NCBI RefSeq assembly: GCF_023667495.1
Contig: NZ_JAMOZL010000007.1
Span: forward strand, 1-64,000
Direction: 5' to 3'
DNA length: 64,000 nt
From: Dyadobacter sp. MSC1_007
GTDB taxonomy: Bacteria; Bacteroidota; Bacteroidia; Cytophagales; Spirosomataceae
The first letter of the stretch is position 1. The number at the start of each line of letters is the position of its first letter. The notes below the pieces were generated by a model. That model saw only the letters and a program-made list of their open reading frames with translations. It was not told the origin of the DNA and searched no databases. Shown here piece by piece: positions 50,826 to 59,293 of this stretch. The position numbers were made by a program, and so were the translations under genes.

Positions 50826-52136
50826 ATGGCAAATATAATATCAATAGTTGGTCGTCCGAATGTGGGCAAATCCACATTATTCAACCGCCTTACGGAGAGC
50901 CGGAAAGCGATCATGGACAACCAGAGCGGCGTAACCCGCGACAGGCATTATGGTTACGGCGAGTGGACGGATCAATACTTTACAGTAATAGACACAGGCG
51001 GATATGTAGTAGGGTCCGATGATATTTTTGAAGGTGCGATCCGGGACCAGGTAGAGCTGGCAATTGAAGAATCGACAGTTGTGCTTTTTATGGTCGATAC
51101 CATGACCGGTCTGACAGATCTTGACAAGGATTTCGCAAATGTATTGCGCCGTTTTAACAAGCCGGTTTATCTGGTAGCCAATAAGGCTGAAACGACCGAG
51201 CGTTATCAATCGGCCGCAGAGTTTTATGAACTGGGCCTTGGCGATGAAATTTTCGCTATTTCAGCTCAGACAGGCTTTGGAACGGGAGAATTGCTGGACA
51301 AAGTAATCGAACATTTTGAAACAGCTGGTATTGAAAATCCCGAAGAAGGTATTCCGCGTATTGCGATCATGGGTCGCCCTAATGTTGGTAAATCGTCGTT
51401 TTTGAACGTATTGACCGGCACCGACAGAAGTATCGTGACCGACATTGCAGGTACAACGCGTGATGCGATCCATACCCATTATAATGCATTCGGAATGGAG
51501 TTTATCCTGACCGATACAGCCGGTATCCGCAGGAAATCGAAGGTAAAGGAAGATATAGAGTTTTACTCGACGCTCCGCTCCGTGAAAGCCATGGAAGAAT
51601 CGGACGTTTGTATCATTCTGCTGGACGCTACCCTCGGGTTAGAAGGCCAGGACATGAATATCATCGGTCAGGCTGATAAAGCTAAAAAAGGCATTGTGAT
51701 CATGGTTAACAAATGGGACCTGGTCGAAAAAGACTCCAAGACAGCTGATGCTTACAAGAAGGCGTTGTTGGAGAAACTGGCACCTATGAACTATATGCCG
51801 ATCATTTTCGCCTCTGTGGTGGAAAAGCAGCGCATTCACCAGGTACTGGAAAAGGCGATGGAGGTTTATAAGAACAAGACGAAGAAAATCACGACTTCCA
51901 AGCTGAACGACGTTATGCAGGCTGAGATTGAGAAATATCCACCGCCGGCACATAGAGGTAAGTATATCAATATCAAATATATGATCCAGCTACCGACGCC
52001 GTCACCGACGTTTGTGTTTTTCAGCAGCAATCCGAAGCACGTGAAGGAGCCTTACCTGCGTTACCTGGAAAACAGGATGCGTGAGAATTTCGACTTCTCG
52101 GGTGTGCCGATAACAATATTTTTCCGCGAGAAATAA
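50826..52136 (+). CDS. der: Ribosome-assembly GTPase Der (EngA)
   Basis: A 436-residue double-GTPase that acts in 50S assembly. G1 motifs are GRPNVGKST (9-17) and a second GRPNVGKSS near 183-191. The G3 motifs DTGG and DTAG, the G4 motifs NKAE and NKWD, and a C-terminal KH-like domain (about 350-436) complete it. The ATG at 50826 follows an AGGAAA sequence. A 16-bp hairpin just after the stop probably ends the era-der transcript. Confidence 0.98.
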   Translation: MANIISIVGRPNVGKSTLFNRLTESRKAIMDNQSGVTRDRHYGYGEWTDQYFTVIDTGGYVVGSDDIFEGAIRDQVELAIEESTVVLFMVDTMTGLTDLDKDFANVLRRFNKPVYLVANKAETTERYQSAAEFYELGLGDEIFAISAQTGFGTGELLDKVIEHFETAGIENPEEGIPRIAIMGRPNVGKSSFLNVLTGTDRSIVTDIAGTTRDAIHTHYNAFGMEFILTDTAGIRRKSKVKEDIEFYSTLRSVKAMEESDVCIILLDATLGLEGQDMNIIGQADKAKKGIVIMVNKWDLVEKDSKTADAYKKALLEKLAPMNYMPIIFASVVEKQRIHQVLEKAMEVYKNKTKKITTSKLNDVMQAEIEKYPPPAHRGKYINIKYMIQLPTPSPTFVFFSSNPKHVKEPYLRYLENRMRENFDFSGVPITIFFREK

Positions 52137-52149
52137 CATCAAATAATGC

Positions 52150-52196
52150 AATGCAGCGCGCCGGCGGGAGTCATCTTGGCCGGCGCGCTGCATTTT
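52150..52196 (+). terminator. Terminator of era-der
   Basis: AATGCAGCGCGCCGGC (52150-52165) pairs perfectly with GCCGGCGCGCTGCATT (52179-52194) around a 13-base loop, then a short T run. The stem is unusually long and GC-rich. The rest of the 323-base gap 52137-52459 is AT-rich leader DNA with a promoter at 52368-52399. Confidence 0.8.
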
Positions 52197-52367
52197 ATCC
52201 GTAACAAGCTACTGTTCAGCGGAAAATTAGGGCGGTTCATCTTTTTATTTACAGTTGCTGCAACCTTTTATATTAACTTTACATCTGTTATCCGGCAAGC
52301 ATTTGTACCATTTACGAGACTTAAATAAAAAATTTCGTAAAAATTGTTAAAAACAAGGTACTATGTA

Positions 52368-52399
52368 TTGCAAGATACCTAATGAAACATATATATTTG
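52368..52399 (+). promoter_or_regulatory. Promoter of the small secreted protein gene
   Basis: TTG (52368-52370), a 21-base spacer and TATATTTG (52392-52399) match the Bacteroidota pattern. The leader would be about 54 bases. Confidence 0.55.
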
Positions 52400-52459
52400 T
52401 AAGGTCAATTAGTTACAATCAATTCCAACCGGATTTCTGAACAATTGAGGAACAAAGCC

Positions 52460-52849
52460 ATGAAAACAATAAGATTATTTATACTCCTAATACTATTCAG
52501 CCTTCAGGCGAGTGCGACGGGTTATGTGCACAATATGTTTGTTGCGCACCGGAAACTTCAATCAGGTAAGGAATGTGTGAATGAAAAGATGGTAGCCAGA
52601 AAGGCAAAGCCGGTACTGAAAGCTGTAAAGGCTCCTGTGCATGCGAAGCATGTAGTGATCAAAAATACCAGTATGGCAGGCGAAGCGTCCGAAGTCATCA
52701 CTTTGAACGCACGGATTCTGGAAGAAGGGCCAGCGGCTTTTTTTGAAAGCGAAACCGCAGAAAGCGGCGATGAATCGATGGTGGCCAAGTTGGTTAGCGC
52801 GATTCGCTATGTGGTCTTTGCCTGTATCCCTAAATTAGGTCATTCGTAA
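52460..52849 (+). CDS. Small exported protein, unknown function
   Basis: A 129-residue protein with a signal peptide (MKTIRLFILLILFSLQASAT, cleavage after about residue 19). The mature part is basic and rich in Lys, Ala and Val (ARKAKPVLKAVKAPVHAKHV), followed by an acidic stretch (FFESETAESGDESM) and a hydrophobic end (VSAIRYVVFACIPKLG). No domain is recognised. The ATG at 52460 replaces a TTG at 52445 and follows GAGG by about 10 bases. It has its own promoter and terminator. Confidence 0.65.
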   Translation: MKTIRLFILLILFSLQASATGYVHNMFVAHRKLQSGKECVNEKMVARKAKPVLKAVKAPVHAKHVVIKNTSMAGEASEVITLNARILEEGPAAFFESETAESGDESMVAKLVSAIRYVVFACIPKLGHS

Positions 52850-52876
52850 GCAATACTTCTATCATATTTCAATGCA

Positions 52877-52910
52877 AAAGCTGCAAGGTCGATCCTTGCA
52901 GCTTTTTGTT
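52877..52910. terminator. Bidirectional terminator
   Basis: AAAGCTGCAAGG (52877-52888) pairs with CCTTGCAGCTTT (52894-52905) around a 5-base loop and continues TTGTTT. It serves the small secreted protein gene and, on minus, the convergent FAH-family gene. Confidence 0.88.
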
Positions 52911-52913
52911 TGA

Positions 52914-53750
52914 TTATCCCACGGTATTGGTGAGTGTACCAATGGGTTCGATGGTGATATGAACAATGTCACCCGCCTGTAATGTAAAGTCGTTCGATGG
53001 CACGATGCCGGTGCCGGTCATGAGGTAGCAGCCATTCGGGAAGGACATTTCGAGGAAAAGATAACGCAACAGTTCCTCAGGCTTACGCTTCATCTGGGAC
53101 AATGTAACTTCGCCATTGAATACTTCCTCGCCCCCGCGCACGATCGACAAATCGATAACCGTATCGGCACCCAGCTGCTCTTTAAATACATAAAGACAAG
53201 GCCCCAATGCCGCACTTCCGGTATAAGACTTAGCTTGCGGCAAATACAACGGATTCTCTCCTTCAATGCTCCTGGAACTCATGTCGTTTCCAATTGTGTA
53301 GCCAACCAGGGCACCTTCGGAGGTAGCAAATAGCGTCAGTTCTGGCTCGGGAACGTCCCAGGTGGAATCTTTGCGGATCCGCACGGTCCCATGATGGCCC
53401 ACCACGCGCCACGCCGTCGATTTAAAGAATAGTTCGGGGCGATCGGCTTCGTAAACGCGGTCGTAGAAGCTTCCGCCGCCTGCTTTTTCGGATTCTTCCA
53501 TCCGTGCGGTACGGCTTCTGAAATAGGTAACGCCGGACGCCCAAACTTCCTGAGAACCAATCGGTGCCAGCACGTCGGGCATGGGAATGTCATCGGTGAA
53601 CGTGAGTGGGATAAGGTCTTTTGTTTGCTCTTCCAGCCACTCGTACAAGTTGTTTTTGTTCACCGCAAGGTCCCAGTCCGTTTCGTGGAGCCGGTAAAAA
53701 ATGTCCTCGTTTTCAAGAAGAATGCCCTTTTCAGTTTTATATAACTTCAT
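52914..53750 (-). CDS. Fumarylacetoacetate hydrolase-family enzyme
   Basis: A 278-residue FAH-fold protein. The metal-binding acidic residues are E135 and E137 in DVPEPELTLF and D156 in IGNDMSSRS, and the conserved QAKSYTGSAALGP segment lies at 172-184. The ASGVTYFRSR stretch (71-80) and length resemble the 2-keto-3-deoxy-sugar acid dehydratases/hydrolases of this family (such as 2-dehydro-3-deoxy-arabinonate dehydratase) more than true fumarylacetoacetase. Substrate choice is inference, since no sugar-acid genes are adjacent. Confidence 0.85.
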   Translation of the reverse strand: MKLYKTEKGILLENEDIFYRLHETDWDLAVNKNNLYEWLEEQTKDLIPLTFTDDIPMPDVLAPIGSQEVWASGVTYFRSRTARMEESEKAGGGSFYDRVYEADRPELFFKSTAWRVVGHHGTVRIRKDSTWDVPEPELTLFATSEGALVGYTIGNDMSSRSIEGENPLYLPQAKSYTGSAALGPCLYVFKEQLGADTVIDLSIVRGGEEVFNGEVTLSQMKRKPEELLRYLFLEMSFPNGCYLMTGTGIVPSNDFTLQAGDIVHITIEPIGTLTNTVG

Positions 53751-53869
53751 TGGAAGCAGATTTTTGGTTTAGTCAGATAAGGCTGTGAGCCTTGGTCTTT
53801 ACTGTTAAATACGTTCAGGAAACTAATTCAGGCCACTGCATTTTGTGGAAAAGGGATGTCCGGAGATTG

Positions 53870-54334
53870 TCAGCCGCGCCAAAGACGGCGGTCGATTGGA
53901 ATCTGTTCCTGGGACAGCAGCGTGACCTGAGAAAATAACGGATGTGTCGGGTGGACGATGATATTGTGTGAAAAAGGCACAATCACCGACGGTATGCCCA
54001 CAGCAAGCACGTCGGGACTGAGCACCCAGTCTTTCAGCCAGAATTGCGTCCGGCTATAAGTTTTATCCTGCCAGTAGGCGGGCATGTCCTCTCTGGAATA
54101 ATAACGGATATCGTCCGGAATTTGAATGGCAGAAAGCCAGTAAACGGGCAAATCTTCGTAGCGGACACCCGGAGCGTGGGCCAATGTTTCGACCAGTTCC
54201 AATTCCGGTGACGAAGTAGTGTATAAAACACCAATGCCTCTGGGGTTCCAGCGGGCGCCATGCAGCCTGCTTCCTTCCGTAGAAAGGCAATCATGACGGA
54301 ACTTATCTCGGATAATTCTGTAAACGGTGGGCAT
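53870..54334 (-). CDS. RES-domain toxin of a RES/Xre module
   Basis: A 154-residue protein of the RES family, toxins related to ADP-ribosyltransferases that degrade NAD+. The three naming residues are visible: an arginine in GARWNPRG (about 26-33), a glutamate in ELELVETLAH (about 44-53) and S122 in VPFSHNIIVHPTHPLF. It follows the Xre/MbcA-type antitoxin by 12 bases on the same strand, the standard antitoxin-toxin order. No sign of truncation is seen, so the toxin should be active when not neutralised. Confidence 0.93.
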   Translation of the reverse strand: MPTVYRIIRDKFRHDCLSTEGSRLHGARWNPRGIGVLYTTSSPELELVETLAHAPGVRYEDLPVYWLSAIQIPDDIRYYSREDMPAYWQDKTYSRTQFWLKDWVLSPDVLAVGIPSVIVPFSHNIIVHPTHPLFSQVTLLSQEQIPIDRRLWRG

Positions 54335-54346
54335 AGGTGCGGATTA

Positions 54347-54778
54347 TCAGGCAGGTAAGCCGTAATCCAGCCGGCCGAGCACATCTTCGACGATGCCAAA
54401 ACCCGTAACCGTATCCATTAACTGCAATGGAGATTGATCATTGAGCTCGCTGATCGGTGTTCTCAACCAATACTTGACAACATTTTCCTTGCCTTCGAAC
54501 GTATCTAGTGCGTGTATCAGTACATTTCTCAGGAGTAACAAACGCTCTGAGGCATCGGTATCAAGCTTTTTTTCGGCTTGAATGCGGTGCAGGTTGCGTG
54601 GTGTCATGCCCAGCACATATGCGATTTCATTGTCTGTAAGCCCTACCAGCCCTGAGACTTCGTCCGCAACGGAACGCAAAACGCCTTCGCGTGAAGTTTG
54701 GATCACAGTAAACTCACTAACGGGCGTTTTGCCGTAGGGTACAAAATCTTCCTGAAAGAATCGAGTAGGCGTTGCCAT
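54347..54778 (-). CDS. Xre/MbcA/ParS-type antitoxin
   Basis: A 143-residue antitoxin. The central helix-turn-helix contains LTDNEIAYVLGMTPRNLHRI (about 48-67). The C-terminal DUF2384-type toxin-binding domain is NVVKYWLRTPISELNDQSPLQLMDTVTGFGIVEDVLGRL. It should neutralise the adjacent RES toxin and repress the pair's promoter. The start is the ATG at 54778 (MATPTRFF); a TTG at 54787 would only add MKY. A palindrome over the -7 element lies 17 bases upstream, as expected for an autorepressor. Confidence 0.93.
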   Translation of the reverse strand: MATPTRFFQEDFVPYGKTPVSEFTVIQTSREGVLRSVADEVSGLVGLTDNEIAYVLGMTPRNLHRIQAEKKLDTDASERLLLLRNVLIHALDTFEGKENVVKYWLRTPISELNDQSPLQLMDTVTGFGIVEDVLGRLDYGLPA

Positions 54779-54794
54779 ATATTTCAAGTGAAGT

Positions 54795-54816
54795 ATGTCA
54801 CAAATATAAGTGACAT
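54795..54816. promoter_or_regulatory. Palindromic operator over the RES/Xre promoter
   Basis: ATGTCAC (54795-54801) and GTGACAT (54810-54816) form a perfect 7-base inverted repeat with an 8-base AT spacer. It spans the -7 element (54801-54808). A dimeric Xre antitoxin bound here would block RNA polymerase, giving autoregulation of the toxin-antitoxin pair. Confidence 0.7.
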
Positions 54817-54831
54817 TTTTCGCTTTTCAAA
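54801..54831 (-). promoter_or_regulatory. Promoter of the RES/Xre module
   Basis: On minus, TTTG (54831-54828), a 19-base spacer and TATATTTG (54808-54801) match both elements of the Bacteroidota consensus. The -33 part overlaps the last codons of uvrA. The start near 54794 leaves a leader of about 16 bases before the antitoxin ATG. Confidence 0.7.
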
Positions 54832-57712
54832 TTTTTCCCCTCAAAAAGGCAGCAGTATAATTTCCTTCGATTTTCACCATGTCTTCTGGCGTACCGGCAA
54901 AGGTGAGATATCCACCATTGTCTCCTCCTTCCGGCCCGAGATCGAGGATCCAGTCTGCACTTTTTATGACCTCCATATTGTGCTCGATGATAATAACACT
55001 GTCACCTTGTTCGACGAGCGCATTGATGGCTTTCAAAAGCTTCTTGATATCATGAAAATGCAAACCGGTAGTCGGTTCATCGAATATAAAAAGGGTTTTC
55101 CCTTTGTTGGAAGAGCCCTTTCCAAGGAATGAAGCCAGTTTTACCCGTTGCGCTTCCCCGCCAGACAATGTATTGGAAGATTGTCCCAAACCTACATATC
55201 CCAAACCTACCTCTTGCAGCGGCAATAGTTTATCAGCCAGCTTCGGTTCCGGGCCTCTGAAAAACTCGATCGCTTCATCCACAGTCATGTCGAGTATTTC
55301 GGCAATATCCTTTTCGTGATAACGCACTTCCTGGATCTCTTGCTTGAACCTTTTGCCATTACAACCTTCACAGGTAAGATAAATATCGGCCATAAACTGC
55401 ATTTCGATCTTTACTTCGCCCTCGCCCTGACAGATTTCGCAACGGCCGCCATCGACATTAAAAGAAAAATGCGAAGGTTTGTATCCCCTGGCTTTGGATA
55501 ATGGCTGCTCCGACATCATCTGGCGGATATAGTCATAGGCCTTGATATAAGTAACCGGATTGGAACGCGATGATTTGCCAATCGGGTTCTGATCGATCAT
55601 TTCAACAGCTTCGATCCTGTCAATGCTGCCGGTTAATCCATCGAATCTTCCCACATCTTCACTGAACTCTCCTTTAATGCGCATTAATGCAGGATAGAGT
55701 ATTTTTCGGATCAATGTAGATTTACCCGAGCCGCTTACACCGGTCACCACGGTGAGGTTGTTCAGCGGAACTCTGACATTCAATTCTTTCAGATTATTTT
55801 CCCTCGCTCCTTTTATTTCAAGGAAATGCAGCGACTTCCTGCGAACAGGCGGCACCGGAATAGAATCGTTACCTAGCAGAAAATCCAAAGTATGCGACTG
55901 CGCTACAACTTGAATGCCTTCCTGACTACCTTTGACACTCTGACCATTAGTACCCTTCTTCAACGCCTCAATATCTCCCTGATTACCCTGAAAAACAACA
56001 TGGCCGCCACCCGTTCCGGCCTCCGGACCGATGTCGATGATCTGATCTGCGGCATGCATAACCTCTTCCTCATGTTCAACCACGATTACGGTATTGCCCA
56101 GGTCGCGGAGTGATTCGAGGACGCCTACCAGCCGCTGCGTATCTCTTGGATGCAGGCCAATGCTAGGCTCGTCGAGAATGTACATGGATCCTACCAATGC
56201 GCTTCCCAAAGACGTGGCCAATTTTATGCGCTGAAACTCACCGCCTGACAAAGTACTCGTAAGCCGGTTGAGAGTAAGGTAGCCCAGGCCGACGCGGTTC
56301 ATGTAATCGAGACGTGTTTCTATCTCGGTCAGAACACGGCGCGCGATCTGCCGGTCATGGTCACCGAGTCCGAGGTCTTTGAAAAAACCTGAAACATCTT
56401 GTATCGGCATTAAAACCAGGTCCGTAATAGATTTACCGCCGACTTTCACATACGAAGCATCCTTACGAAGGCGTGACCCGCGACAATCCGGGCAGGTAGT
56501 GCGCCCGCGAAAGCGCGAAAGCATTACGCGGTATTGTATTTTATGGGTCTGAGATTCCAGTTCAGTGATAAAATCATTGATACCCTGGAAGTATTGGTTC
56601 CCAGTCCAAAGCAGTTCTTTTTGCTGAGGAGTAAGATCTTTAAATGGCCTGTGAATAGGAAAATCGAACTTGCTGCCATTCCGGACGAGCGGTACAAGCC
56701 ATTCACCCATTTTTTCAGTGCGCCAGGGAGCAATGGCGCCTTCGTATACCGAAAGGTTTTTATCAGGAATTACAAGATCAGGATCGATCCCAAGTATTTT
56801 TCCAAAGCCTTCACACCTTTTGCAGGCGCCGAAAGGATTATTGAAAGAGAAAAGATTAACCGTTGGCTCTTCGAATATGATCCCGTCCAGTTCAAATTTA
56901 TCAGAAAAGACCCTTTTTTCTCCATTCACAATATGAACGATGCAGATTCCCTCGCCTTCGAAAAAGGCCGTTTGTACCGAATCCGAAAGACGGTATTGCG
57001 TGTCTTCATCATCATGGCGGATACCAGCCCGGTCGATGAGGATAAAAACCTGGTTTCCAGCTTGCGGGAACTGGTCGGGATTTTCAAGGATATCTTCAAT
57101 GGAAACGACTTCCTCATTCAGCACAATCCTGTTATAGCCTTTTGAAAGGAGAATCGTAAGCTCCTCCGCCTGCGACCTGCCTTCGCGGATCAGCAGCGGC
57201 GCGAGGATCATCACGCGCGTACCTTCGTCATGAGCAAGCATGTAGTTTACCACATCCGTCACCGAATCTTTACGCACCAATTCCCCCGAAACAGGTGAAT
57301 ACGTACGCCCGATCCTGGCAAAAAGGAGTTTGAGATAATCATAAATCTCAGTGGAGGTGCCTACTGTGGATCTTGGATTGCGGGTATTTACCTTCTGTTC
57401 AATGGCAATGGCCGGTGAAATGCCTTTGATATATTCCACTTCCGGCTTTTCCATGCGGCCCAGAAACTGGCGTGCATAGCTGCTGAGGCTTTCTACGTAC
57501 ATCCGCTGGCCTTCGGCAAAAAGAGTATCGAAAGCCAGGGAGGATTTTCCGGACCCGGAAAGACCGGTGATCACCACCAGCTTGTTGCGGGGAATCGCAA
57601 CGTCTATATTTTTAAGATTATTAACACGGGCACCTTTGATCAGAATGTATTGTCTCGGATCCAGATCGTCGAATTGAGAAGCCTCGATCCGGGGCACAGC
57701 TAAATGCATCAT
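54827..57712 (-). CDS. uvrA: Excinuclease ABC subunit UvrA
   Basis: Damage-sensing ATPase of nucleotide excision repair. The 961-residue protein has two ABC modules with Walker [10 protein letters not shown] (50-58) and GVSGSGKST (about 655-663), and two LSGGE signature motifs ([18 protein letters not shown] and [16 protein letters not shown]). The zinc-finger cysteines lie in [27 protein letters not shown] and CEGCNGKRF. The length is slightly above the usual 940 because of an insert near 590-620 ([20 protein letters not shown]). The ATG at 57712 gives [10 protein letters not shown]; the next ATG at 57709 is equally possible. Confidence 0.98.
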   Translation of the reverse strand: MMHLAVPRIEASQFDDLDPRQYILIKGARVNNLKNIDVAIPRNKLVVITGLSGSGKSSLAFDTLFAEGQRMYVESLSSYARQFLGRMEKPEVEYIKGISPAIAIEQKVNTRNPRSTVGTSTEIYDYLKLLFARIGRTYSPVSGELVRKDSVTDVVNYMLAHDEGTRVMILAPLLIREGRSQAEELTILLSKGYNRIVLNEEVVSIEDILENPDQFPQAGNQVFILIDRAGIRHDDEDTQYRLSDSVQTAFFEGEGICIVHIVNGEKRVFSDKFELDGIIFEEPTVNLFSFNNPFGACKRCEGFGKILGIDPDLVIPDKNLSVYEGAIAPWRTEKMGEWLVPLVRNGSKFDFPIHRPFKDLTPQQKELLWTGNQYFQGINDFITELESQTHKIQYRVMLSRFRGRTTCPDCRGSRLRKDASYVKVGGKSITDLVLMPIQDVSGFFKDLGLGDHDRQIARRVLTEIETRLDYMNRVGLGYLTLNRLTSTLSGGEFQRIKLATSLGSALVGSMYILDEPSIGLHPRDTQRLVGVLESLRDLGNTVIVVEHEEEVMHAADQIIDIGPEAGTGGGHVVFQGNQGDIEALKKGTNGQSVKGSQEGIQVVAQSHTLDFLLGNDSIPVPPVRRKSLHFLEIKGARENNLKELNVRVPLNNLTVVTGVSGSGKSTLIRKILYPALMRIKGEFSEDVGRFDGLTGSIDRIEAVEMIDQNPIGKSSRSNPVTYIKAYDYIRQMMSEQPLSKARGYKPSHFSFNVDGGRCEICQGEGEVKIEMQFMADIYLTCEGCNGKRFKQEIQEVRYHEKDIAEILDMTVDEAIEFFRGPEPKLADKLLPLQEVGLGYVGLGQSSNTLSGGEAQRVKLASFLGKGSSNKGKTLFIFDEPTTGLHFHDIKKLLKAINALVEQGDSVIIIEHNMEVIKSADWILDLGPEGGDNGGYLTFAGTPEDMVKIEGNYTAAFLRGKI

Positions 57713-57830
57713 AGGAGAATATCGAATGGAAATGCGGTGTAAGTTTGTTAATGCACCGATCCTTTATTAACCAAAAGCGCCCTTATTTAGTTTGGCTTTT
57801 TGTAATGTGGACCGGAGTCCCCGAAGGCAT

Positions 57831-58619
57831 TTAAAGAAAGAGCTGGTTTGCTTTCAGAAAAGTCATTCCTCTTTTTTCGGCCTCTTCAAAAATCGGATCG
57901 GCAAGGTAGCCGAAATTGGGCACATCCGACATGCAATCGGTGAGTATAACAATTTTTGGAACGAGGCTGGGAGCATATTTCAGGATTTGATGAATGCTCG
58001 TTGCCACACAATGCGAGCGCGCTTCGCCAGCGACCAATACCTGATCGAATGCGCCGAGATCGGCCAGGAAAGGCTCGTCAAGCCCGGTTTCAGGCGCGTC
58101 GGGAACAGGTACTTGTGCTTTGAAAACTCCGAAATGCTCCGTAAGCGGGTTAATACCCTTGGAAACGGCTCGGTAATCGTTACCGGTTCTATGCGTCCAT
58201 GCGAGTACAGCGTGCATGATCGTATCGTCTAATGCAGCACCTTTAGACCCGACCAGGCAATGCTCCGGCCAGATGAAATGCTTGAACTCTCCTTCATTTT
58301 CGAGTGTATGAAGGTATTTAAGCACGTAATCGCGGTGGTATCTCGGAATCCATTTGCCAGCCTCCACGGCGGCGCTCGTAATCAGGGTAAAAGGCGCCAC
58401 GGTATTCCCATTCGCATCTTCCCAGAACAGTGGATGTGCAATGTCTAGCACCCGGTGTGTGTCCAGCGTCACGATAATGGAACTGATTTTTTCACCTTCC
58501 AAAGCAATCAGCCGGGCAATGCGTTCCACGTCCTTTTCGGCACCTGGCACAAACAGCGTACCTTTTGGATCACAAAAATCATATTGTGCATCGATGATCA
58601 GCAAAGCGGTTTTTTTCAT
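57831..58619 (-). CDS. Isochorismatase-like cysteine hydrolase (nicotinamidase-type)
   Basis: A 262-residue cysteine hydrolase of the isochorismatase fold. The triad is D10 in LLIIDAQYDF, a lysine (probably K154 in VSKGINPLTEHF) and C204 in AGEARSHCVATSI. Length and the PEHCLVGSKGA segment suggest a nicotinamidase, though the typical DxHxxxH metal site is not obvious, so pyrazinamidase/nicotinamidase activity is only probable. The ATG at 58619 (MKKTALLIID) was chosen, since the longer frame starts with TTG and adds 25 non-family residues. It is 20 bases downstream of a gene of unknown function. Confidence 0.85.
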   Translation of the reverse strand: MKKTALLIIDAQYDFCDPKGTLFVPGAEKDVERIARLIALEGEKISSIIVTLDTHRVLDIAHPLFWEDANGNTVAPFTLITSAAVEAGKWIPRYHRDYVLKYLHTLENEGEFKHFIWPEHCLVGSKGAALDDTIMHAVLAWTHRTGNDYRAVSKGINPLTEHFGVFKAQVPVPDAPETGLDEPFLADLGAFDQVLVAGEARSHCVATSIHQILKYAPSLVPKIVILTDCMSDVPNFGYLADPIFEEAEKRGMTFLKANQLFL

Positions 58620-58639
58620 AACGGATATTTGAATGGATG

Positions 58640-59191
58640 CTAAAATTCCAGTTCCTGCGGTAGTTCCATTTGCCGCGCGTACATTTTGGAGCAAAGACTG
58701 AAAACCAGTTTCAGCATCCGGTTGGCGTCATTAATATAATCGACACGATAATCTTCGTCCAGCTTTTCCAGACCGTTCAGAATGGCCTGTGCCTTTTTAG
58801 CAATGTACAATGCACAGGTATCCGCACGGGAGGAGTACGTTTTGAGCACGCCCGTATAGCTTTCCATGAACGTATTGAGCAGAAACAGGTTCAGTTCAAT
58901 GCCTCCTATCTTGTCTTTTGTCACTTTCACATGATAGGCAATGTCACCGCTCAGGCTGCGCATGTCCATCAGCACCCAGCCCGGCGTATTCTGGTTGAAC
59001 TTAGAAGTCCTCATGATCCGTCCCATCAGTTCTTCCCGCCGCTCGGGAATGGTAGCACTATCTTCGATCAGCTCGAAATGGAGCTTGTCACTCAGTGTTT
59101 TATCCTTTGTGATGAGGCGTAACAGAAGTTTATCCTTTTCTTTGGGAGGCATCTGGATAATCGCCTTTTTTAGCTGCTCTGGTAAGGCCAT
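58640..59191 (-). CDS. Conserved-looking protein of unknown function
   Basis: A 183-residue soluble protein, rich in Lys, Leu and Glu and apparently all alpha-helical. It begins MALPEQLKKAIIQMPPKEKD, with a KDKLLLRLITKDKTLSDKLHFEL segment and a middle part SSRADTCALYIAKKAQAILNGLEKLDEDYRVDYINDANRM. I do not recognise a domain. The composition and the normal ATG at 59191 make it a real gene. It precedes the isochorismatase-like gene by 20 bases on the same strand and is divergent from the membrane-protein gene at 59294, so the pair may be one unit. Confidence 0.75.
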   Translation of the reverse strand: MALPEQLKKAIIQMPPKEKDKLLLRLITKDKTLSDKLHFELIEDSATIPERREELMGRIMRTSKFNQNTPGWVLMDMRSLSGDIAYHVKVTKDKIGGIELNLFLLNTFMESYTGVLKTYSSRADTCALYIAKKAQAILNGLEKLDEDYRVDYINDANRMLKLVFSLCSKMYARQMELPQELEF

Positions 59192-59293
59192 TCAAATGCA
59201 TTTTAATAACTTTAATATCGATTTCGCCACAACGCCTTGTAACTTTATGCTTCGCAAGGGCGCTAGGAAGCTTTTTTGACAAAAATATCAGAT

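Noticed and set aside
52146..52328. 60-residue frame after der
   Set aside because: Its start lies within the der terminator hairpin and the rest is AT-rich leader DNA of the next gene.
53779..53793. AAGGCT/AGCCTT mini-hairpin upstream of the FAH-family gene
   Set aside because: It has a 6-bp stem, a 3-base loop and no T run, so it is not a credible terminator.
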